Assembly: GCA_035711465.1 (NCBI GenBank)
Contig: DASTCC010000363.1
Coordinates: 1 to 11,038 of the forward strand
Direction of reading: 5' to 3'
DNA: 11,038 nt
DNA from: DASTCC01 sp035711465
Lineage (GTDB): Bacteria > Acidobacteriota > Vicinamibacteria > Vicinamibacterales > SCN-69-37
Shown here: positions 6,484 to 11,038 of the stretch, in pieces
Layout: every line of letters begins with the position of its first letter
How positions within the stretch are numbered: position 1 is the first letter of the stretch
The notes under the pieces: model-generated
What the model was told of the DNA's origin: nothing
Seen by the model: only the letters and a program-made list of their open reading frames with translations
The model's database searches: none
Translations under genes and position numbers: made by a program

Positions 6484-8181
6484 TCAGCCGAGCGGCGGCT
6501 TGCGGCCGCCGAGACCGGTCGCGCGCTCGATCACGCGCGCGACGCCGAGGAGCGCGGCCTCGTCGTAGAGCCGGCCGGCGAGCGTGAAGCCTGTCGGCGT
6601 GCCGTTGGCGCGCAAGCCCGTCGGCACCGCGATCGCCGGATGGCCGGTGAGGCTGGTGATCGGATTGAGGCTGCTGCGGTCGAGCGTCACCGCGCCGCCG
6701 ACGACGACGTCGACGTCCTGCGTCGCGCGCGCGTACGCCTCCATCAGCCGCAGACGCTGGCGATTGGCCTGCAGGTAATCGACCGCGGGCACGAGGTGAT
6801 ACGCGCGCAGATCGTTCCTGACGCGCGCGGACCGCAGTCCGGCGTCGGCGCCCGATCGCACCAGCGTCTCGAACCCGGCGGCGCGCTCGATGTACTCGAT
6901 GAAGTAGGACAGGTCGCTCGTCGGCGGGTCGACGGTGCGGATTTCGAGGCCGGCGGCGCGCAGCGCGTCGAGCGCGCGCGTGTTGTTGGCGCTGACTGCA
7001 GCGTCGCGCTCGGCCTCGAGCATGCCGGCGACGACGCCGACGCGCCTGCCGGCGGCCGCTTCGCGCGCGTCCCATGCGAACGGCCAGCCCTCGGGCACGG
7101 CGAGATCGTAGCCGTCGGGTCCCGCGATCGCGTGCAGCACGATCGCCGCGTCCTCGACCGTGCGGCACATCGGCCCGACCTTGTCCAGCGTCCAGCCCGC
7201 CGCCATCACGCCCCTGCGACTGACGCGCCCGAACGTCGGGCGCAGGCCGACGACGCCGCAGCGCACCGCCGGCGACAGGATCGATCCGCCGGTGTCCGTG
7301 CCGATCGCGAACGCGACCAGACCGGCGGCGGCGGCCGCCGCCGATCCCGCAGAGGATCCGCTCGATCCTTCGGCGGGGTTCCACGGGTTGTTGGTGCGGC
7401 CGCCGTACCACTGGTCGCCGAACGCCAACTCACCGGTCGTGAGCTTCGCCGCGAGCACGGCGCCGGCCGCATGCAGCTTCTGGACGACCGTTGCATCCTC
7501 GTCGATCAGCCGTTTCTCGAACGGCGCCGCGCCCCACGTCGTCGCCGCGCCGCGTGCGGCGATGATGTCCTTGACGCCGTACGGCAGACCGTGCAGCAGG
7601 CCGCGGTACCGGCCGGCCGCGATCTCGCGATCCGCCTCGCGCGCTTCGGCGAGCGCGCGATCGCGCGTCAGGTGGACGACGCAGTTGAGCGCGGCGTTGT
7701 GCGTTTCGAGACGCGCCAGGTACATCTCGGTCAGCGCGACCGCCGTGACCTGCCGGCGGCGCACGAGATCCGCGAGATGCGTGATCGGCCAGAACGCCAC
7801 GTCCTCGAGCGACGGCGGCTTCGGCTGCCGCGGCGGCGCGCTCGGCCGATGCGTGCGCGCCGGCACGGTCACCGGCACGCCCGGCACGCGCGGATCGAAC
7901 AGGATCGGCGACGGCACGTCGTTGCCCGGCGGATCGCGATGCAGATCCTCGGCGCGCGTGAGGATGCGATTGAGCGACGCCGTCATGCCCTGCTGCTCGG
8001 CGTCGGTGAAGGTCAGGCCGGCGAGGCGCGCCGCACCTTGAATCATGTCCGGCGTCACGCGGCCGCCCGCCTGCTGCGCCGCCGCCCACACCGCCGCGCC
8101 GAACGGCGCGGTCAATCCGCACGCCGCGACGCCGGCGAGAAACCGGCGCCTGGTGCGGGCTTCGAGGCGATCGGCATCCAT
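6484..8181 (-). CDS. Tat-exported amidase-signature enzyme with GatC-like N-terminal segment
   Basis: A 565-residue amidase-signature hydrolase. The catalytic Ser-cisSer-Lys triad can be placed: K204 in GVKDII, the cis-serine S276 in GSSAGSA, and nucleophile S300 in TDTGGSI; the 24-residue S276-S300 spacing equals that of GatA and FAAH. The N-terminus has a twin-arginine signal (TRRRFLAG, 10-17, then a hydrophobic stretch to about 35, with a possible AAA cleavage site at 33-35), so the enzyme should act outside the cytoplasm. Residues 42-95 resemble GatC (VTPDMI, ARLAGLTFTDAE, LNRIL, VPSP) ahead of the amidase core from about 125. Because it is exported, a role in Glu-tRNA amidation is unlikely; hydrolysis of an extracellular amide or peptide is more plausible, substrate unknown. 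It lies directly upstream of the acetyltransferase and is divergent from the DUF937 gene. ATG 8181 is the only start giving the complete Tat motif; no strong Shine-Dalgarno precedes it. Confidence 0.9.
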   Translation of the reverse strand: MDADRLEARTRRRFLAGVAACGLTAPFGAAVWAAAQQAGGRVTPDMIQGAARLAGLTFTDAEQQGMTASLNRILTRAEDLHRDPPGNDVPSPILFDPRVPGVPVTVPARTHRPSAPPRQPKPPSLEDVAFWPITHLADLVRRRQVTAVALTEMYLARLETHNAALNCVVHLTRDRALAEAREADREIAAGRYRGLLHGLPYGVKDIIAARGAATTWGAAPFEKRLIDEDATVVQKLHAAGAVLAAKLTTGELAFGDQWYGGRTNNPWNPAEGSSGSSAGSAAAAAAGLVAFAIGTDTGGSILSPAVRCGVVGLRPTFGRVSRRGVMAAGWTLDKVGPMCRTVEDAAIVLHAIAGPDGYDLAVPEGWPFAWDAREAAAGRRVGVVAGMLEAERDAAVSANNTRALDALRAAGLEIRTVDPPTSDLSYFIEYIERAAGFETLVRSGADAGLRSARVRNDLRAYHLVPAVDYLQANRQRLRLMEAYARATQDVDVVVGGAVTLDRSSLNPITSLTGHPAIAVPTGLRANGTPTGFTLAGRLYDEAALLGVARVIERATGLGGRKPPLG

Positions 8182-8305
8182 GAGCAGCGCCTATTCGAGC
8201 ACAGGCGGGGCGCGGTTGCACGAGCCGTCAGGCAGGCGGCGAAATCATGAGATGCTCCCTCCAGATTCCACCTCTCCGTCCCGGTTCAACAGGCAAGGAG
8301 GCGTC
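8182..8305. promoter_or_regulatory. Divergent intergenic region between the amidase and DUF937 genes
   Basis: These 124 bases must hold the promoters of both divergent genes. The middle (about 8240-8300) is less GC-rich than its surroundings. A weak -35-like TTGCAC (8216-8221) with CGAAAT 18 bases on could serve the plus-strand gene, but consensus matches are poor. No convincing operator, riboswitch or terminator was seen. Confidence 0.4.
8295..8300 (+). promoter_or_regulatory. Ribosome binding site of the DUF937 gene
   Basis: AAGGAG (continuing to AAGGAGG) lies 5 bases before ATG 8306, the strongest Shine-Dalgarno in the window. It fixes the start at 8306 although the frame stays open back to 8045. 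Confidence 0.85.
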
Positions 8306-8854
8306 ATGAACATCCTCGATGCGATTCTCGACGCGCAGGGCGGTGCCACCGCTCGTCAGGCCGGCGCGGCCGTTGGTCTCTCGCCGGACGATACGCGCTC
8401 GGCGCTGTCGGCGCTGGTGCCGGCGCTCGCCGGCGGCCTGCATCGGAACGCCTCGAGCAGCGGCGGACTCGACGCGCTCATCGGCGCGCTCAGCGGCGGC
8501 CAGCACAGCCGCTACGTCGAAGATCCGTCGCTCGCCGCGTCGACAGCGACGCTGCAGGACGGCAACGGAATTCTCGGACACATCTTCGGCAGCAAGGACG
8601 TGAGCCGGCAGGTCGCCGCGCAGGCCGCCTCGCAGACGGGACTCAGCGCCGACGTCCTCAAGCGGCTGCTGCCGATCGCGGCGACGATGGTGATGGGATC
8701 GCTGGCCACGCAGCAGATGCGCGGCGCCCCGGCGGGCGCGGCGGGCGGCGGCGACCTCTTCAGCATGCTGACGCCGATGCTCGATCGCAACGGCGACGGT
8801 TCGGTGATGGACGACGTGCTCGGCAGCGTCGGGCGGATGTTCGGCGGACGATAA
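8306..8854 (+). CDS. DUF937 family protein
   Basis: A 182-residue protein of the DUF937 family, whose function is unknown. It opens MNILDAILDAQGG, then a helical repeat region in which LSPDDTRSALSALVPALAGGL (about 25-45) and LSADVLKRLLPIAATMVMGSL (113-133) look like two related modules (residue-after-Leu-Ser, then a Leu/Ala helix). NGILGHIFGSKDV (87-99) lies between them, as is usual in this family. A Gly/Ala-rich linker (139-149) leads to a C-terminal LTPMLDRNGDGSVMDD, where D160, N162, D164, G165 and S166 match the start of an EF-hand or dockerin-type calcium loop. There is no signal peptide and no clear membrane helix, so it is probably cytoplasmic. It is divergent from the amidase and 76 bases upstream of the sugar kinase, and may be transcribed with it. 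Family assignment is from recalled sequence patterns. Confidence 0.85.
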   Translation: MNILDAILDAQGGATARQAGAAVGLSPDDTRSALSALVPALAGGLHRNASSSGGLDALIGALSGGQHSRYVEDPSLAASTATLQDGNGILGHIFGSKDVSRQVAAQAASQTGLSADVLKRLLPIAATMVMGSLATQQMRGAPAGAAGGGDLFSMLTPMLDRNGDGSVMDDVLGSVGRMFGGR

Positions 8855-8920
8855 GCGGGCGCGCGATCCGTCGCGATTGCAGCCGCGGCGCTTTGCGCGC
8901 TCCGGGCGCGTGTGCTACAC

Positions 8921-8926
8921 AGGGAG
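8921..8926 (+). promoter_or_regulatory. Ribosome binding site of the sugar kinase gene
   Basis: AGGGAG lies 4 bases before ATG 8931 and favours that start over the in-frame TTG at 8877. Upstream, TTGCGC (8893-8898) and CTACAC (8915-8920), 16 bases apart, could be a weak promoter in the 76-base gap, but the matches are too poor to call. Confidence 0.6.
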
Positions 8927-8930
8927 CCGC

Positions 8931-10376
8931 ATGCACGAGGCGCCGCCATACGAGCTCCGCGCGTTCGAAGAACTGCTCGGCAAACCGACCAGCGATCTCA
9001 CCGGCCTGGCCGGCTACTTCAACACCGGCGAGCTCTGGATCGCGCGCGTGCCGGCGCGGCTCGACGTCATGGGCGGCATCGCCGACTACTCGGGAGCGAA
9101 CGTCTGCGAGGCGGTGCTCGGCCGCGGCGTGCTGGTGGCGCTGCAGCCGCGCACCGATCGCACGCTGCGCATCCGCACCATGCAGGCCGGGCAGCGGACG
9201 CTGCCGGTCGAGACGCGCATCCCGCTCGACTACTTCGCCTCGGGCGGCGGCCTGGCCAGCTACGCCGAGGTCCGCGCGCTCTGCCAGTCGAATCCGCTGG
9301 TCGGATGGGCGGCCTACGTCGGCGGCAGCATCTTCACGCTGCTCAAGGAAGAGTCGCTGCAGCTGCCGTACGGGTTCAGCCTGTTAGTGCTCAGCGCGAT
9401 TCCCATGAACGTCGGCATCGGCAGCTCGGCGGCGGTGGAGATCGCGACGCTCAGTTGCCTGAACGCCTACCTGAATCTCAACCTCAGCCCGGCGCGGCTC
9501 GCCAAACTCGGCCAGATGGCCGAGAACCACGTCGTCGGCGCGCCGTGCGGGATCATGGATCAGATCGCGATCACCAGCGGCCATCGCGGACGGCTGACGC
9601 ACATCCTCTGCCGGCCGGGCGAGATTCGCGGCGAGATCGACATCCCGCCGGGCACGGGATTCGTCGGCATCAACTCGCTGGTGCGGCATTCGGTCGCCGG
9701 GAATCCCTACGCCGATACGCGCATCGGCGCGTTCATGGGCAAGCGCATCGTCAACGATCTTCGGGCACGGACGGGACGCGCGCAGCTCGACTACCTGACC
9801 GAACTCTCGGTCGCCGAATTCGAGTCCCAGTTCGCGTCGAAGATTCCCGAGCGGATCGTCGGATCGGCGTTTTTGAACGAGTACAAGACGCACGACGATC
9901 CGGTGACGACCGTGCAGCCCGATGCGATCTATCGCGTCGCCGGGCCGACGCGGCATCCGATCGAGGAGAACGAGCGCGTGTTGCGCTTCATCGAGTCGCT
10001 GAAGGATGCGGCCAGGGGATCGGAGGCGGCGCTCGTCGCCGCTGGCGAGTGCATGTACGCGGCGCACGAGAGCTATCGGACCAATTGCGATCTCTCGGTC
10101 GAGGAGGTCGACTTCCTCGTCCAGGCGGTGCGGATTCGCGGCGCCCGCAAGGGATTGTTCGGCGCCAAGATCACCGGCGGCGGCACCGGCGGCACGGTCG
10201 CGGTGTTCGGCCGCCTCGACGCGCTGCGGCAGCACGTCCCCGAGATCGCGTTCGAGTACTCGCGGCGCATCGGCCAGATGCCGGACATCTTCGAAGGCAC
10301 ATCGCCGGGCGCGATGGAATTCGGAGCGCGCCGCTTCGTCTTCGGCGCCGCGGGCTGGCGTCCGGTCGAACCGTGA
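8931..10376 (+). CDS. GHMP kinase, L-arabinokinase/galactokinase-like
   Basis: A 481-residue GHMP-superfamily sugar kinase. Motif 1 is RVPARLDVMGGIADYSG (39-55), motif 2, the ATP phosphate-binding loop, is PMNVGIGSSAAVE (158-170), and motif 3 is GAKITGGGTGGT (411-422). The catalytic aspartate of galactokinases appears as D210 in CGIMDQ. The protein is longer than galactokinase (about 380-400). Several blocks recall the kinase domain of plant L-arabinokinase ARA1: VMGGIADYSG, VVGAPCGIMDQ, RHSVAG, HDDPVT, PTRHPI. The galactokinase GEHTDYN segment is replaced by GGIADYS, so galactose is probably not the substrate; L-arabinose or another sugar phosphorylated at C1 is inferred. The product would be a sugar-1-phosphate, the substrate class of the next gene, which overlaps this stop by 4 bases (GTGA). 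It carries a TTA leucine codon (9384-9386, residue 152), rare in such GC-rich DNA. Cytoplasmic. Confidence 0.85.
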   Translation: MHEAPPYELRAFEELLGKPTSDLTGLAGYFNTGELWIARVPARLDVMGGIADYSGANVCEAVLGRGVLVALQPRTDRTLRIRTMQAGQRTLPVETRIPLDYFASGGGLASYAEVRALCQSNPLVGWAAYVGGSIFTLLKEESLQLPYGFSLLVLSAIPMNVGIGSSAAVEIATLSCLNAYLNLNLSPARLAKLGQMAENHVVGAPCGIMDQIAITSGHRGRLTHILCRPGEIRGEIDIPPGTGFVGINSLVRHSVAGNPYADTRIGAFMGKRIVNDLRARTGRAQLDYLTELSVAEFESQFASKIPERIVGSAFLNEYKTHDDPVTTVQPDAIYRVAGPTRHPIEENERVLRFIESLKDAARGSEAALVAAGECMYAAHESYRTNCDLSVEEVDFLVQAVRIRGARKGLFGAKITGGGTGGTVAVFGRLDALRQHVPEIAFEYSRRIGQMPDIFEGTSPGAMEFGARRFVFGAAGWRPVEP

Positions 10377-11038
10377 GCGTTCGCAAGGCGATCGTGCCGC
10401 TCGCCGGACTCGGCACGCGGCTCTTCCCCGCCTCGCACGCCGTCAAGAAAGAGCTGTTTCCGGTCGTAGGCCCGGACGGCATCGCGCGCACGATCATCCA
10501 TCAGCATCTGATCGATCTGACCGCGGCGGGCATCGAAGAGATCTGTCTGATCGTGCAGCCCGGCAGCGACGCGGACGTGCGCCGCTACCTCGCCGGACCG
10601 GACGACGCGTATCTCCATCGGCTGTCGTCACACCCGGAGCTCCTCGACGAGGCGCGTCAGATGCGCGCCTTCGCGGAGCGCGTCCGGTTCGCGATCCAGC
10701 ACACCCAGGAAGGATACGGACACGCCGTCTTCCAGGCGCGCGCGTTCGCGGCCGGCGATCCGACGCTGCTCTGCCTCGGCGATCACCTCTTCCGCGGCCG
10801 CGACGTCTCGCCGATTCAGCAGGTCACGGCGATGGTCAACTTCGCCGCCGGGCGCAGCGTCTCCGCAGTCAATCGCATCAGCGCCGCTGAACTGAAGAGC
10901 TACGGCACGATCGGCGGCCGCCGGCGTCCGCATCAGCCCCGGCTGATCGACGTCACCCGCATCGTCGAGAAGCCCGACCTCGACACCGCCCGCCGCGAGC
11001 TGCACGTCGACGGCCTGCCGGAAGACACCTGGCTTGGC
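10373..11038 (+). CDS. GalU-like sugar-1-phosphate nucleotidyltransferase (3' end missing)
   Basis: The frame runs from GTG 10373 to the window end, 222 residues. It is the Rossmann-like nucleotidyltransferase domain that joins a sugar-1-phosphate to UTP or another NTP, releasing pyrophosphate. The nucleotide-binding signature PLAGLGTRLFPASHAVKKELFP (9-30) follows the GalU pattern GxGTRxxPxxxxxxKE. GYGHAV (114-119) matches the GalU GLGHAV block, and LGD at 135-137 supplies the probable metal-binding D137. VEKP, near the visible C-terminus, is also typical. GalU usually has about 290 residues, so roughly a quarter is missing. The GTG start overlaps the kinase stop (GTGA), and no independent Shine-Dalgarno is evident, so translation is coupled. 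This implies that its substrate is the kinase product. UDP-glucose synthesis by a plain GalU remains possible. Confidence 0.85.
   Translation, partial: MSVRKAIVPLAGLGTRLFPASHAVKKELFPVVGPDGIARTIIHQHLIDLTAAGIEEICLIVQPGSDADVRRYLAGPDDAYLHRLSSHPELLDEARQMRAFAERVRFAIQHTQEGYGHAVFQARAFAAGDPTLLCLGDHLFRGRDVSPIQQVTAMVNFAAGRSVSAVNRISAAELKSYGTIGGRRRPHQPRLIDVTRIVEKPDLDTARRELHVDGLPEDTWLG

Noticed and set aside
8110..8130. Lipobox-like VAAC (residues 18-21) in the amidase signal, suggesting a Tat lipoprotein
   Set aside because: Only about seven hydrophobic residues separate the twin arginines from the cysteine, too short for a normal signal; cleavage near 35 is more likely.
6640..8250. 536-residue open frame on the plus strand opposite the amidase
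   Set aside because: Shadow frame; the amidase on the minus strand has a full catalytic triad and a Tat signal.
8258..8301. CCTCC (8258-8262) able to pair with GGAGG of the DUF937 ribosome binding site, as a translational switch
   Set aside because: Only five base pairs, with no extension and a long loop; chance pairing cannot be excluded.
8045..8305. Upstream extension of the DUF937 gene (start at 8045)
   Set aside because: It overlaps the amidase start region antisense, and the strong AAGGAGG marks ATG 8306.
8877..8930. TTG start for the sugar kinase 18 codons upstream
   Set aside because: The added residues are basic and look like intergenic DNA; AGGGAG sits correctly before ATG 8931.
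9384..9386. Lone TTA codon in the kinase as a bldA-type control point
   Set aside because: That control is known from Streptomyces and nothing else here suggests an actinobacterium; kept only as a codon-use oddity.
1..11038. Mobile elements, CRISPR arrays, tRNA/rRNA genes, defence genes
   Set aside because: No transposase, integrase, spaced direct repeats, RNA gene pattern or nuclease/helicase gene was found on either strand.

Overview
The window is GC-rich (about two thirds G+C by eye), densely packed with genes, and carries two PadR regulator / large MacB-FtsX-type permease pairs. That pairing is typical of Acidobacteriota (the 'acidobacterial duplicated orphan permease', ADOP, family and its PadR partners), so a member of that phylum is the most likely source, possibly one of the high-GC soil lineages such as Vicinamibacteria. 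The phylum call rests on gene families and composition only; no rRNA or tRNA is present.

Layout. Bases 1-2981 (+) hold the 3' part of a PadR regulator followed without a gap by an 887-residue permease. It converges, with 10 bases between stop codons, on a second pair on the minus strand: a 109-residue PadR regulator (start 5909) overlapping an 863-residue permease (5583-2992) by 4 bases. The two TAG stop codons form the ends of one perfect inverted repeat. Upstream of the minus-strand PadR gene is a 25-bp AT-rich inverted repeat that looks like its operator. Further upstream on the same strand are a GNAT acetyltransferase and, 2 bases from it, a Tat-exported amidase-signature enzyme (8181-6484) whose N-terminal region resembles GatC.

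From 8306 the plus strand carries a DUF937 protein with a calcium-loop-like C-terminus. After it comes a translationally coupled pair: a GHMP sugar kinase resembling plant L-arabinokinase, and a GalU-like sugar-phosphate nucleotidyltransferase that runs off the window end. Kinase plus nucleotidyltransferase would turn a free sugar into sugar-1-phosphate and then an NDP-sugar, a salvage route for cell-surface glycan synthesis.

No mobile element, CRISPR array, RNA gene or recognisable defence system was found. No stretch longer than 300 bases lacks a gene; the longest gap is the 124-base divergent region 8182-8305. The items most worth checking are the arabinokinase-like/nucleotidyltransferase pair, the GatC-like segment on an exported amidase, the operator-like palindrome, and the facing PadR-permease modules that share a palindrome at their stop codons.
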